Notes: a model not told the origin generated them from the sequence alone. 64,000 nucleotides of DNA from Diaporthe sp. PMI_573 (GCA_021399435.1 JAJTUP010000001.1:2356001-2420000), one strand, 5' to 3'. Counted from the first letter of the stretch, positions 20,749 through 33,176 are shown. Program-made: numbers and translations.

Positions 20749-22344
20749 TCACCCTGTGCTTTCTGCATCCTTAGCAGCCTCGCGCTCCAAGTGCTCCCTC
20801 GCACGGTCACACTGTTGCTTCCACGCCGCACGCCCCACGTTGACCCAGTTCTTCTCGATCCAGCCCTTGATCTCGTCGACTTTCAGCACGCCCTCGTTGT
20901 CGCGCAGCTTGGGAGGCACGACGCCCTCGAAAGAATCGTCATCGCCGATGATGACCTTTTCCAGCGCCGAGCGCAGCGCGCCGCGCCACTGCCTCTCAAT
21001 TGCGAGCAGTCTGGCTTCCCTGTCGCCATCGCCGCTGTGGCCGTCGTGATCACGGGGGACGGGCAGGTAGGGCTTGATGTCCTCCGGGAGGTACGCTCCG
21101 CCCTTGATGAGCCCGTTCTTGACATATATGCGTGTCTTCTCCTTGTTCCAGTCGGTGAGCCTGGCGTTGTACCGGGGCTTTGAGTCTGGGAACACCTCGA
21201 ATGCCTGCTTGCGCAGTTCGTCGCGGACAGTTTGCGGGGTGCGCTCCTCCGGGTTGGTGACCATGAAGCGGCGTCTCGTGCGGCAGGCGGGGATGAACTC
21301 GTTGATCCAGCGGTCGAAAAGCGGACGTTGTTTCATTCGCTCCTGGGTCTCCTTGTCGGTCCCATCAATGGTGCCCTCGCTGCTGGTTCCCTTTTCATCC
21401 TTGTCTTCATCGCGAGGCCACAACATGAACCACTTGCAATTCGCGACGTGCTCGAAAAGGGCGTTCACGGACTCGAACGGTTTCTCCATATCGCCCTTGG
21501 GCCGACTGAGGCCAAGGAAGTCATTCGCTTCGGTCGGATCGCTGGTCAGAAGGATACGGGCTTTCTTCTTGTCCTGCCTCTCAATTTCTGGTATGCGGAT
21601 GTGTAGGCCAAACTCGTCAGCGGTAAGACCGAAAGGGCGGATGGTCTGGCCGACCATGTTCCACAAGTCCCCATGGTTGTGCTTGCTGTATAAATGTTAG
21701 CTTACTGGTTTTCGCATATTCCTGGTGCAGTGAAGGAGTGTAAAATAGAGCAGATGCTAGATGTTGTACCGATGTATGGTATGTATGAGATGATACCATG
21801 TCAATGGAATGAAGGAAGTAAGAAACAGGTCACGGTGAAGCCCATCGACGGCTTGAGATGGGATGTTTGGCACTTACTATAGACGCCAATCCATGTCCTG
21901 GTCTGTATCACATAGGCGAACATCAACCTGGACATACTGCGGCTTTGATTCCGCCACGGGCTCTTTCTTCTGTCCGGCTGGATTCGTGGCTGGGACCGTA
22001 GGCCAATGGATAGCAAAACTCTTGTTGTCAATGATGCGCTGCTTGTCTGGGCCGAACCTCACCCAAGAGTGGCTGCGAACAGCAAGCAGAGCCTTTTCGA
22101 TCTGGCCCCACAGGGAAGCGTCAAATTTGGCGCTGGGAGGAAACTTGGTTCTCTCGAGGCACAAGAGGATGTCAACGTCGCCAAAACTATCTTTCTCCGG
22201 GGCTTCGATAGGGATTGCGATGCGGGAGAAGCCCAATCCCTTGAGAGCATCGGTGCAGTTGTTCCTGGCAAGTTCGTAGACGGTCGGGCTCATGCGAGGG
22301 GTGTAGAGAGGGGCGGTGCCCCCGGAGAACACCTTTCCACCCAT
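20749..22344 (-). CDS. Nucleotidyltransferase-like protein, uncharacterised
   Basis: complement(join(20749..21685,21878..22344)) encodes 467 residues. The start at 22344 (MGGKVFSGG) was chosen over an in-frame upstream ATG because the residues before it look like leader sequence. Residues 51-63 read KDSFGDVDILLCL, the G-D-x-D pair of the polymerase-beta/nucleotidyltransferase fold, followed after a helix region by YVQVDVRLCD, which can supply the third acidic residue. The splice (donor GTAAGT, acceptor TACAG) joins DWRLYKHNHGDLWNM in phase. The second half has an HxHGD...GQTIRPFGLT segment, a basic region and a C-terminal helix. It resembles a widely conserved fungal protein without a name that I know. 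Target RNA or small molecule is unknown. Confidence 0.75.
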
Positions 22345-23305
22345 GAGGGCTGAGTGTGTCAAAAAACAGATAACTGTATCCAACAGATTCGGGGGAGTAA
22401 TTTGGTCGTTGAATGGGGCGGTGCTTCGGGAGCAAATGATTTGGCTGCGCGAAGGAGCGAAGGAGCGATGAGAGAGCAAGAGTTGCAATTACCCGGATGA
22501 GAAGCTGCGCAAACCGTGCTGAATAACAGGCCCGTGGATTGGTGGGGGGAGTAAGCAGTACTAAGAATGATGTCGGGAAAGAAGATCGATGCCTTTCCGA
22601 AGTTTACCACTGGAGAAAAGAATTTGGGAAGAGTCCAATAAATAAGTGAGAAGGGAGATGACTCCAGGAATATCGAGACCGTTTGTAAGTGACCCTGTCA
22701 GCGTTTGCCAGTGACTCTTTCGGCAGGGTGCCAGTTGAAGTGGCTCAGAATCACAGAGTGGCTTAGCGGCTAGAGACCTATGATTGGCAATAACTTCTTG
22801 CTACCTCCAAAGTGCTGCCCAAAAAGTATCTTTCTGGACCAGGATAGTAGACGTCGGGCCAAGCACTATGCCTGATGTATTGAGGGGGTTTGCGTGGTGA
22901 GATGCACGCCAAGAGTGACACAGGCTGAGAAGGACAAACATGAGCATAGTCAAGGCATGCAAAGCAATGCACATGCAAGAGAGACACAGTCCTTGAATTG
23001 GGTTGTATTATGGGCCTCCTGTGGCACATTCTCCTCCTATTTCATTTGCCTCACCTACCTTACTCCGGGAACTTTGGCTGGACTTGAGCGCAGAGGCAAG
23101 ACCGACTTGCGCCCTTAGCAGCTCAGACCAAACGTCCACACCCAAGGCCCATATTTGGTGAGATGTCGTAGCTGCAATGCGGTTTCAAATTATGCGACCA
23201 AGATTGGGTGTGACACACGACGGACCTCCGATCTGTCTCGCGGCATGCATGAGCTTCGTGTGATTTGTTGAGCATGTGGTGTAGATTTGGTATGCCATCC
23301 ACCGC
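22345..23305. other. Intergenic, no gene seen
   Basis: Promoter side of the nucleotidyltransferase-like gene and the 3' flank of GRX4. No supported frame. Confidence 0.5.
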
Positions 23306-24122
23306 TCACTCGCCGTTGGCCTTGACACTGTACGGCTTGAGATAATCCGGGTTGTTCTCGATTTCCTCCTTGACCTAGTAGAACAGTCAGCCGTAAGCCC
23401 CATGATACAAAAGAATGGGAGCGCAGACTTACGATATCCAAACCGCCTACCAGCTCCCCGTCGATCCATAGTTGCGGGTAGGTGGGCCAGTCTGCAAACT
23501 CCTTCAAGCCCTGCCGTACCTCATCATCCGCCAGGATGTTGAAGAAGCCGTACTTGACAGAGTTCTCCCGCAGCAGCGCCACCATCTGTCTGGAGAAGCC
23601 GCACTGCGGCCCGCTGGGCGTGCCCTTCATGAACATCATGACGGGCGCCGCCTTGACCAGCTCCTCCAGCCTCTTGTTGAGCTCCTCCTTCGCCTTTGCC
23701 GGGTCCGTCTCCGCGGGCTCGTCCACTGCGGGGACCGCGCCACCTGCCGAGGCCCCGTTTGTGCCGGTGGTTGTGGCGCCGGGCTTGCCGGCGTGCGCCT
23801 CGATGGCGTTGCGCACCTTGATGGCGCTGCTGCCGCTGACGGTCTCGAGGACCTTTGAGTTCTTGGAGAGGACGAGGAAGGGGACCGCCGTGACGTCGTA
23901 CTTCTCGCTGATGTCGGAGAGCTCCTCTGCGTTCAGGGAGACCCACGAGGTCGAGCCGTCGGCGGGGTATTCGGAGGCGAGGGTGCTGAGGACGGTGGCC
24001 ATCTGGGCACATGGCGCGGCCCACGGGGCGTGAAAGGAGACGATGAGCAGTGTGGTTGGAGGGAGGGACGCCAGGTGGGCGTCCCACTCAGAGTAGCTGG
24101 TGATCTCCTTGATCGTGGCCAT
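23306..24122 (-). CDS. GRX4: Monothiol glutaredoxin Grx3/4 (PICOT type)
   Basis: complement(join(23306..23374,23433..24122)) gives 252 residues. Residues 1-110 form a thioredoxin-like domain with WAAPC at 34-38 (a variant of the family WAxxC). A Thr/Ala/Gly-rich linker follows, and residues 145-250 form the glutaredoxin domain with the monothiol CGFS motif at 174-177, WPTYPQLWIDGELVGG and the glutathione-binding GGLDIV. Such proteins bind a [2Fe-2S] cluster with glutathione and act in iron sensing and Fe-S delivery in cytosol and nucleus. The ATG at 24122 is preferred to the upstream in-frame start at 24326, because MATIKEI matches the usual N-terminus and the extra residues look like leader. 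The intron has a GTAAGT donor and CTAG acceptor. Single glutaredoxin domain. Confidence 0.95.
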
Positions 24123-26113
24123 GTCGGCGGTCTGTTCTTGGCTTGGACGAGATGTACCCGGGAAGGAGGCCTGGGTTTGGCTGTTGGGCAGGTCCAAGAC
24201 CTCGCTCGTAAAGGTGCGACTGGTACGAGAGGAGAATGTTGTTTCTGGACAATTGGCAGATGGTATGTTTTCGTTGGCCGGCTGCTGTGTCAGTAGGGAA
24301 AGTGGTGGCCCTCTGCTTAGAAACAAAAGTTAGTCGCTGGCGGTTGTTAGACCAGCTCCGATTCAGGTCGAGATGCCGCTGCAGTGTTTGCCCCGCCATC
24401 TTGGGTCAAGAGAGACTGATAAGCTCTGATTGGCCACATGGTTCTTGCGTCATGGCCTTATTGCTGTTGTAAATCGTTCCGTTCCTGAGTGCTGAGGTAG
24501 CACCCAGCCTGGAATACATACTGAGAGGTACTCTAGGTACTGCCTACATGACTAAGTACTGTGGTATTAATGCAATACCTGGCGGTAACATTGTCCAGAG
24601 CAATGCCCTCTTGCCTCTGAACCCCGGGGCGTCGAGCCTGAGGGCAGCGTGCAGGTTACTCTGCCCTGGAACGGGAACTCCCGCCTCCTGGCCTTTTGAG
24701 CTGCTGGTCCTCGAGCCGTTCTAGAAGGGCAGGGGTGATATGCACGATGGACCGATCTGCAGACGACCCTGGGGGACAGGACTGTTGTACTACAATCTTG
24801 TCATGTGTGGCATGAGTCGACTATGTCAGGAGGGAAAGGCTGAATGAACATGAACTATTCCGGGATGGACGACCTCACCATTTTGCCATCTTGTGCCCCT
24901 TGCAGTCGAGTGTCTCTTGTCCACTGCGCTGGGGAAAATCACGATCCTCCAAAAGGATCTTCGCCAAGTTCAAGAGGGGCCCGCAATGCACTCGCTTCTG
25001 CGCCGAGACTGCGAGACCAACGGGTTGTGGTGGCTGTGTCAAGGAAAAAGAATGGGCTCAAGCCAATTAACTCGCGATCAGCCGGCCAACTCGTGCCGGT
25101 CTTGGGAAGCGACGCGCAGCCAGGCAGCCCAGCGAAGCAGAAGTGTCTCGAGTGTCTGGACGAGCACTGCCACCCCAGACCACCTGCACACCAACTCAAT
25201 CTTTGCCCTCGACTCCGTATTGTTGCCCCGTCGGGCTCGCTGGCTGTCTGGCTGTCAGCACTGACCACGCGCCGCCTGCAACGCCCTTAGGTAGCAGGCT
25301 AGGTGGTCCATTCCGACGTCGGCTCCAGCTGTACTCACCCAAGAGCCTCTCACACGCTCGCTGGCGTATTCCTCGTGGTACCGTAATTCCAGACAGATTG
25401 CGTACAGGGAGTGGCTATGCAGGTGTTCCCGGGGTTAGATACGGCACGTTGGGGTTGCCATCGAGCACAGCATGGCCCCAAGGGGTCTGGGGGGGGGTGC
25501 AGTAGCATCTGCTGCAGGAGCGCTGGGTCCTTGGTCTAGCATTCATCGCGGCGAATGGACGGCGAGCAGAGCCACACCTGATGCGCGGTAGAGGTACTTC
25601 GAGTTCATGAGTGAATGCCTGGCCAGGCTGGGTACTTTACCCACCAGCCAAGTAACTCCAGTGGTCGAGACGCCGTCCTAGCCGACCCGACCTATCGCCC
25701 CGTTCACTGTCGACCAGGTGGTTATCGACCTGCAGCCATCCAGGTCCAGTCAGTTGCTCGGTAGTCCCATCAGTGAATGCTTACCCGCGCCCCACCTCTT
25801 CTGCAGAGGTTCCCAGACAATCATTTGACCTCCCCAACGCTGATCCCGGTTCCTTGGGCATTCGCATAACTTAAAACCTACCGACGTACCTCTCGTCGCC
25901 TTTTCTCTCCTTCCCTTCTCCTTGTCCTGGCCTGGCCATTGAAGTTTCATTTCTCGGCAACTCCATTCAGCCCTACACAGCTTTTCTCCCTGCCAAGTCG
26001 AGTAGAGCCCACCCTCAGGCTTCTTTACTTCTCGACATCCTCCCGCCCAACTGCTTGACTGTCACCAAACAATCTACATTCTAGCCCACGACTGATCTCG
26101 AGCAACTCCGACC
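24123..26113. other. 2-kb intergenic region, divergent promoters
   Basis: Upstream of both GRX4 and the micro-protein gene. It contains a TAGGTACTGCCTACAT string (about 24533) that also occurs at about 6536. CT-rich leader precedes 26114. Several frames around 24840-25500 show no motif. Confidence 0.5.
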
Positions 26114-26462
26114 ATGTCCGCCAACGATTACTACCAGCACGGCCCACCTCCTCCTCAGGGCTACGGCGGTCCCCAGTACCCCCAACAGGTAAACAAATCC
26201 ACAACGCTTCCATTCTGACCTCGCCGCGTCGGGCTGCACCGTCGAGTTCAAATGCTAACCATCTCGCCAACAGGGCTACGGCGGTCCTCCCCAACAAGGA
26301 GGATACTACCCACAACAGCCACCTCCGATGCAGTACCAACAACAACCTCCTCCTCCCCAAAAGGACAGCGGTGGTGGTGGATGTCTGAAGGGCTTTTTCG
26401 CAGCGCTGTGCTGTTGCTGCCTCTGCGAATCATGCTGTGATTGCGCCGAACTGTGCTGCTGA
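26114..26462 (+). CDS. Pro/Gln-rich, C-terminally cysteine-rich micro-protein (CYSTM-like), 87 aa
   Basis: join(26114..26188,26274..26462). Exon 1 encodes MSANDYYQHGPPPPQGYGG and ends PQQ at a GTAAAC donor; exon 2 opens at CAACAG/GGC (branch GCTAACC) and repeats the theme: GYGGPPQQGGYYPQQPPP. The C-terminus is GGGGCLKGFFAALCCCCLCE followed by more cysteine pairs to the stop. A Pro/Gln/Tyr/Gly-rich head plus a short Cys-rich tail is the plan of the eukaryotic CYSTM-type small membrane-associated proteins (several yeast members), linked to stress tolerance and thought to be palmitoylated or membrane-anchored through the cysteines. Too short for routine gene calls, but the two exons share composition and the splice is canonical. 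Confidence 0.8.
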
Positions 26463-27575
26463 TCGGGCTCACGAAGGAACTGGCCGCATTTTCTTACCAT
26501 GCGCTGCTGCGATGATGGGCCTGGGACTAGGGGCAAATCCATGACGAATTTGCCGTAATGACTCCCGGAGATTGGAAGCGTTGAGGATCACTGCAGGGCG
26601 GAAGAGCAGAACGTTCGACGTGACACGCGCAACACACACAACAAACACTACACAAAACAACGATTGATGGATATCATATGGGCGATGGCAGTCTGCTCTA
26701 GAGGCGAGGGCTGCATTGTACAAATAATAACGAGTCTCTCTAGTCATTAGGGCGACTGGGGAATCTGGACTTTTCAAGGGGTCGTTGACTCCCACTGCAA
26801 ATTCAATTACTTCTACGCAGTCCAAGTTCTATAATAAGCATCACCTGATTCATGTTTCTGATCTGTCTTGCATCCTCAGCATAGAGACTGTTCTACAGAA
26901 GCAATGTCTGGAAAGCCAAAGCAGCCCGCTACATCCCATGTTGAGGTAGAACGGAGCGCAGCCCTTCCTCATTCCTTGCCATGTCTGCGGAGGGTTCGCG
27001 TGTGATTTACAGGGACCAACTCTTGTGATGACCAGGAACTTAAGCATCCTGCAATTGAGAGCCACGCACATCAAACTGCTCATCGCCATCTGTGTGATTG
27101 GGCATTTCCAGCAGATCCGGATGTGTTGTATTCGGGTACTGTGCTCGCCTGTGATGGCCCTTGGGGAAGCAGCCAGAGTCACAGTGCGACATGACTGGTG
27201 GTGACACACGTGTGGTTGGCACTCGCACCAATGTCACACTGTATAGGCTATGACCTCAGCTGCAGCCCAACGGCGCCTTCCCCTTTCCCCGGTGGGCCCG
27301 CCCCTCAGGCAGGCAGTCAGTCAGTCTGTCTGTCAGTGACCACCTGGGCAGCTCCTGCCAGCCTGCTAATAACCCGCCTGTGTCAATCCAGACGGACTAA
27401 CTACCTCATCGTCGCTCTCGGTTGCTCAGCCCCTTCGGTGTTGCGCATCTTTAATTACGACTCGGTCTGCGAGCTATTCTAGCATTACCCTCTCCTCTGC
27501 ACTCTACCACGTACCGGCAGACCTCAGCTCTACATCCCCTCCTCCTGATGCCCTACACTGCTTAGAACCGACGTC
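26463..27575. other. Intergenic, 3' flank and ABP1 promoter
   Basis: No supported gene. A short GTCA/GTCT-type simple repeat lies at about 27310-27338 and CT-rich leader precedes the ABP1 start. Confidence 0.5.
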
Positions 27576-30043
27576 ATGGCATCGCTCAACCTGTCCATTA
27601 ACGGCCCCTCCATCAAGAGTAGCTACCAGGGGGTCGTCAACGCCCAGCTACCAAAGTCAGACTCGCCCACCTACGCCCAATGGGCCTTGTTCACAGTCCA
27701 AGCTCCCCTGCTCAATGCCTTCCAAGATGGAGGGGCCAAGGAGAGTATTCTCAAGGTCGAAACCAAAGGAGGTGAGCTTCATCCCGCCCGCCTGCCCGCT
27801 CTGCGTCGTCATCCTGCTGACAAGAAGTTTTGTTCCTTAAGAGGGTGAGCTTGCCGACTTGATCGAAGACTTCAGCGAAGGCCGTATGCAATTCGCATTC
27901 GTCAAGGTCAAAGATCCCAACACTGGCCTGCCAAAGAATGTCCTCATTGCTTGGTGTGGAGGTGGCGTCCCTGAACGAACAAAAGGTTACTTTACCAGCC
28001 ACTCAGCAGCCGTCGCCAAAACCCTCCACGGCTACCACGTCCAGATTACCGCACGTTCAGACAGCGACCTCGAACCCGCCGCCATCATACAGAAGGTCTC
28101 GGATGCCTCTGGCGCCAAGTACACCGCGGGTGGCTCGGCTCCCATGCCCGCAGCAGCCCCCCCTCCGGTCGCCAAGAAGCCCGTGTTCACCCCAACAGCG
28201 AGCACCGGAGGCTCCGTGAACCCCCTCGTGGCCGCACGCAACCGAAGAGACCACAATGTCGACGAGGATGGCTGGGGCGCTGATGCGCCACCCGTGACCA
28301 GGACGCAATTGGAAAAGGTGGACTCGGCCTACAAGCCTACCAAGGTGAACCTAGCGGACCTGGTTAAGAACCAGGAGCCGGCCAGGTACAACGGGTCTAG
28401 CAGGCAAGATGACACGACCGGCGATGTTGTCAGGGGTGGATACCAGCCCGTTGGAAAGGTCGACATTGCCGCACTCCGAGCGCAAGCCAAAAACCAGGAA
28501 GATCTCCGGCCTACCCCCGTGAAGGGCTCGTACGAGCCTGTTGGAAAGGTGGACATTGCCGCCATCCGATCTCGCGCACAGAAACCTGCCGAGGCGGCCG
28601 AAGAAGACGCACCTCGTCCCTCGGTCTCTGAACGATCCTCAGCCTTCAGTCAGCCTGCACAGTCCGAGCGCCTCACCACTATGCCAAAGCCCAAAGTTGC
28701 CAACAAATTCGGGGGAGCGAGCACCTTCACCGGCACGAAAGCTCCTACCCCTGGAGGGCTAGGTTTTGGCGCTCCTGCGGCTCCTGCGGCTGCTCCTGTC
28801 GGCGCTGCTAGCCGCACCTTCGCAGACCAAGGAGGCAAGACTCCCGCCCAGCTGTGGGCGGAGAAGAAGGCCAGAGAGAGGGGTGCTTCGGGCTCTGGCT
28901 CAGACCTGCCACCTCCAGCCACATCCCCGGTGACTGCTCAGAAGAGCGGGGGCGAGTGGAAGAGCGGATACAGTGGCAAGTCCTGGGGCACTGTCCAGAC
29001 CGGGGCGTACGGACGAGGTATCACCGGACAAAAGACCGGCGACACTGTGGGATCGAACGAGGCGGAGCAACCTTCCTCGCCTGCTGGAGGCGTTTCTGCC
29101 CTCAAGGATCGATTCAAGGGAGGACCGCCTATGGGTGCTGCTGCGCCTGCGATCCCCCGAGCTGCTACCGGTGCCAGTGATAGCACTCCTCCGCCGCCGC
29201 CGCCGGAGGCGAGTCGTCCTTCGGGTGGTCCTTCGGGTGGATTCGCGTTGCCAGGCCTGCCTTCGCGCCCTGCGGCGGATGAAGAGGAGGCTGACGAGGA
29301 GCCGGCGCGAGACCCCTCGCCGATCCGAGTCGCTGCCCCGATCCCACGTGTTGCTGAGCCTGAGATCGAGCCAGCACCTCAACAACTTCCATCGCGCCCT
29401 ATACCTGTTCCTGATGAGCTACCCCGAGAGCAGGAGCTACCCGAAGAGCAGCCTACTCACGACCTAGCTCGTGGCGCAGCTACTGCTGTCGCGGAACAAG
29501 CGTTTGGTCATGATCAAGTGCAAGAGACACAGGCCGGCGCCACCGGTGGCAAGCGCGCTATCATCGAGTACGACTACGAAAAAGCTGAGGAGAACGAGCT
29601 TGAGCTCAGGGAAGGTGAATATGTGACAAATATCGACATGGTCGACGACGACTGGTGGATGGGCACGAACTCGAAGGGTGAGAGCGGCTTATTCCCCAGC
29701 AACTACGTCACTTTGGTCGACGACGATGATGCTACGGCTGGTGCTGGACAGGCTGCCGCCCCTCCCCCGCCTCCCGCTGCTGCTGCTCAGGCTGAGCCCC
29801 AACCCGCAGCGGGTGGAGGAGCCGTCGCGACGGCACTCTTCGACTACGAAGCAGCCGAGGACAATGGTAAGTGCAGACACCCAGATACGTTTCTGCCTGG
29901 CGCTAACATGTTTCATAGAATTGAGCTTTGCGGAAGGCGACAAGATCAAAAACCTGGAGTTCCCGGACGACGACTGGTGGTTTGGTCATCTTGGGGCCAA
30001 GTCTGGCCTGTTCCCGGCCAACTATGTGGAGCTTGATGCTTAA
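27576..30043 (+). CDS. ABP1: Actin-binding protein Abp1 (ADF-H plus two SH3 domains)
   Basis: join(27576..27771,27842..29866,29919..30043) encodes 781 residues. Residues 1 to about 140 form an ADF/cofilin-homology domain (MASLNLSINGPSIKSSYQ, YAQWALFTVQ, GRMQFAFVKVKDPNTGLPK, LIAWCGGGVPERTKG). A proline- and alanine-rich middle follows, with repeats of PVGKVDIAAxR and PTKVNLADL. Two SH3 domains close the protein, at about 635-695 (EYDYEKAEENELELREGE, DDDWWMG, GLFPSNYV) and 727-781 (LFDYEAAEDNELSFAEGD, DDDWWFG, GLFPANYVEL). Abp1 sits on cortical actin patches and recruits Arp2/3 and endocytic kinases. Both introns are canonical, and the second splits the last SH3 (EDN/ELSF), which would otherwise be truncated by a frame change. 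Length is typical. Confidence 0.96.
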
Positions 30044-30852
30044 AATCCGGTTAACGAGTGCATTGCTGAATGCGGTGGTGATAGCAGAACAAGTAGCCTA
30101 GAGAACAGAGAAGAATGAAGCGAAGAATATGTCAAAACCAGTTTTAATCACAAGCACGTGGCTGAATGACTGCATTGACCTGATTAAACGCTCGGCATCG
30201 CTTGGAATTCAACAGCTCTTGCGAATATGTGCTCAAGGGCAGTCAAATATGTGTTGGTGATATATCATCAAGTGTGTTTCCAGTTTCCGTAGTGTCGGTA
30301 CGAATAGAGCGCGTACTTGACAGGAATGTGGGCAAAGCAATAATTGTCTTGAAAGCTGCTCAACTACCCTGACGGTGATTGAGTGCCTGAAGTTCCCATG
30401 TTAATAGTGCACAAACAGCATATTACTCTTGCCTTTAAATTGGTGCATCGGGTGTCACTGTGTCTCTGGCAAATATTATGGACTCTCTAACAGTCAGCTG
30501 AAGCTTGCAACTGTGATTCATCCGGCCCAATCAGCATGTACTTTATCAATAAGAACGAGTCTACTGTAACGCTTTTCGAACTCTCCCTTGCCCTCTAGTC
30601 GAGTTCAGCTTGTCTGAGGAGTCGCCGCGGCGGGAGCGGAGAAATAGCGTATAAGGACACTTGCCGAGGCAGCTGACACCTCACAGATGAGTCGTACATA
30701 AGGTGACAATCTTCAGTCAATCCTTCGCTTCGGACCTTCGAATTGCCGCTGAGAAAGGTCATTCTTTCATTTATAGATGTGTGCTGTAAGATTTAGAAGT
30801 GCCTCGCCGCGGACGAACCCATCATTATTTTAGACACAAAGGTTACCACAGA
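30044..30852. other. Intergenic, AT-richer
   Basis: 3' flank of ABP1 and promoter of the oxidase gene. No supported frame. Confidence 0.5.
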
Positions 30853-32188
30853 ATGGCGGGATCAGACGACAACGGCGAGGACCGCCCTCCCTTTGCTGAC
30901 TATCAGTTGGTGCTTTACAAGAACGGAGTTCTACTAGGAGAGCCCCCGGTGGTCACGACGAACCCGAATGGGCTCGAGGCACAGGCGAGGAAGGCCATGG
31001 AGCCAGGCCCCTTCAATTATATTTACGGGGGCGCTGGGGAACAAGCGACCATGGAAGCAAACCGGCTGGCATTCCGGCAGTGGAAGATCATACCCCGTGT
31101 GCTGAGGCCAACTGTGCCGAGGGATCTCAGCGTGAAGCTGTTTGGCAAGAATTACCGTGAGTACCTCGTAGAAACTCGAGGCTGAAAGAAGAGCCGTCAG
31201 TGATCGAAAGGAACTATACAAGCTAACAAGATGTCTAGCCAGTCCTGTGGTGATGGCTCCGGTCGGCGTCCAGGCGGCATACCACCAGGACCGCGAGCTC
31301 GGGGTCGCCGAGGCGTGCGCGGAGCTGGGCGTTCCCTTCACGTTGAGCACAGCGAGCAACACCACCATCGAGGAACTGGCAGACGCGGCGAGGGCACGGG
31401 AACCCCAGCCCGACCGGTGGTTCCAGCTGTACTGGCCGCAGGACGACCAGATCACGGCGTCGCTGCTGCGGCGGGCGAGGGCGGGCGGGTATTCTGTGTT
31501 GGTAGTAACGCTCGACACATTCACGATGGCCTGGCGGCCGCTGGACCTGGACGGCGGGTTCCTCCCCTTCGTGCAGGGCAGCGGCATCGAGGTCGGGCTC
31601 AGCGACCCCGCGTTCCGGCGCAAGTTCGCGGCTGCCAACGACGGCGAGACACCTGACGATAACCCGCTGCTCGCGGCGCAGTCATGGATCCGCGAGGCCT
31701 TCTCCGGGCATGCGCACTCGTGGGAGGACCTGGCGCTGCTCAGGCGGCACTGGGACGGCCCCATCGTGCTCAAGGGGATCCTGTCCGCCGAGGACGCGCG
31801 CACGGCGGCGCGGCACGGGGTCGACGGCATCATCGTGTCGAATCATGGCGGGCGCCAGCTCGACGGGGCGGTCCCCTCGCTCGAGGTGCTCCCAGAGATC
31901 GTGGATGCCGTGGGACGGGAGGTCACGGTGCTGTTTGACTCTGGGATCCGGACGGGCGCTGACATCGTCAAGGCGCTCTGCCTCGGGGCTAAGGCGGTGA
32001 TGGTGGGGAGGCCGGTCATGTATGGGCTGGGGATTGCAGGTAAGGAGGGCGCGAAGCACGTCCTTGCCAGCCTGCTTGCTGAGCTGGACCAGACGCTGGG
32101 CCTGTGCTGTGTGAGGAGCGTGGCAGAGCTTAACAGGGGAATGCTGAGGAGGCTGGCGTATGGTGGCGATGTGAAGTCGTCTCTCTGA
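30853..32188 (+). CDS. FMN-dependent 2-hydroxy-acid oxidase / lactate 2-monooxygenase-like
   Basis: join(30853..31156,31239..32188) gives 417 residues. It is a TIM-barrel flavoenzyme of the glycolate oxidase / flavocytochrome b2 family. Visible marks: FNYIYGGAGEQATMEAN (substrate tyrosine and FMN loop), YPSPVVMAPVG at the splice join, FQLYWPQD, GPIVLKGIL (catalytic-site lysine), SNHGGRQLDGA (catalytic histidine and arginine) and DSGIRTGADIVKALCLGA with VGRP for the FMN phosphate. The segment LDTFTMAWRPLDLDGGF replaces the usual GRRExD loop, a feature I associate with the lactate 2-monooxygenase-like branch, so the product could be acetate plus CO2 rather than pyruvate. No cytochrome b5 domain. 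It ends KSSL: not a canonical peroxisomal SKL, and no mitochondrial presequence. ATG 30853 chosen because the upstream frame has no ATG. Confidence 0.9.
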
Positions 32189-33176
32189 GTGAGAGGTCTG
32201 GTCGAGATACATTCAGCATAGCAAGCTTTCTACGATGGATCTTTACAATTTGGAGGGATCAGAATACTGTGAAATTCAAGTCTTGTGTATTCAATGGCGA
32301 GTCTATGTCCGGGCTGGACTATTGAGAGGTTATCGCCCATGGAGGATGTTCAAACGATACGTACCTATAGGTGAGTTTGTCCCCATACCTACCTACAGAG
32401 GTAGCTACCTAGGTACTAAGTAGGTAGGTACCTAGCTTAGCCCCTCTGCGGGCAGGCCAAGGCCCCACTGCACCTTGCCGCAGTTCACCACTCCGCAGCT
32501 GGGCGTGGGATGCCCGTCTAATGGGACTGCACCCGTAGCTCGTCGCGTTTCCCTCCGCATACATCATCGTCACAAACCCCTCGTGGACAGCCTTCCTCTT
32601 CCTCCGCCGTGCATCAACACAGCATAGTGCCCACACATGCCGGTCTTGGGTCTGGGGAGTCGTTTTTGTCAAGCGAACCCTTTGTCCAAGAATCTCCCGG
32701 AGCTAGTTGTCCTAGCAGCTACTTGGCTCGATCCTCCCACGTTCCGTCGCCGACCCGATCCTGAACCTGAACACAACCAGCTCTTTCTCCGCCATCGAAA
32801 AACCCGGGCAGGTGTCGCGTTCGCAAGCATGCGTCTTCATCTTTAAACCTGTGCAACATATCCTCAACCCAATCCCTTTGGTCTCTGGGCGCGTCTTTCA
32901 CAAGACATTGTCCACAACTTGCTTTCCGCGCGGCAGGCTGACCGGCCTGCGAAGCCCATCCTCTGCGACAACGGCTTGGACCGTTGTCGCGTCTTGCCCT
33001 GCCTCATCCCTCGTCCACCATCCGCAGTCCATCCCGTTCAGTGCTTGACAAGTGTTGCTGGACTGTTTCTCCTTCCTCCCGTCTGATGAGCTGCTCTTCG
33101 GCAGCCCGTCTGGCCTCACACTCTCCCTTTTCTGTTTCATTTGAGGCACAGGCGCGGCCATTGCAATCCCGACGCA
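32189..33176. other. Intergenic with TAGGTA repeat cluster
   Basis: Holds the ACCTA/TAGGT cluster at about 32373-32437; the rest is the CT-rich leader and promoter of the F-box gene. No supported frame. Confidence 0.5.
32373..32437. repeat. ACCTA/TAGGT imperfect palindromic repeat cluster
   Basis: Alternating blocks of CCTACCTA, AGGTAGCTACCTAGGTA and AAGTAGGTAGGTACCTAG can pair with one another as hairpins. Similar TAGGTA-rich intergenic strings occur at about 6536 and 24533. Confidence 0.7.

Noticed and set aside
24844..25505. Overlapping plus frames with many cysteines
   Set aside because: No signal peptide, splice or family; frames are of chance length for this GC content.
31684..32000. 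Alternative Arg-rich frames in the oxidase gene
   Set aside because: Shadows of the FMN-oxidase reading frame.
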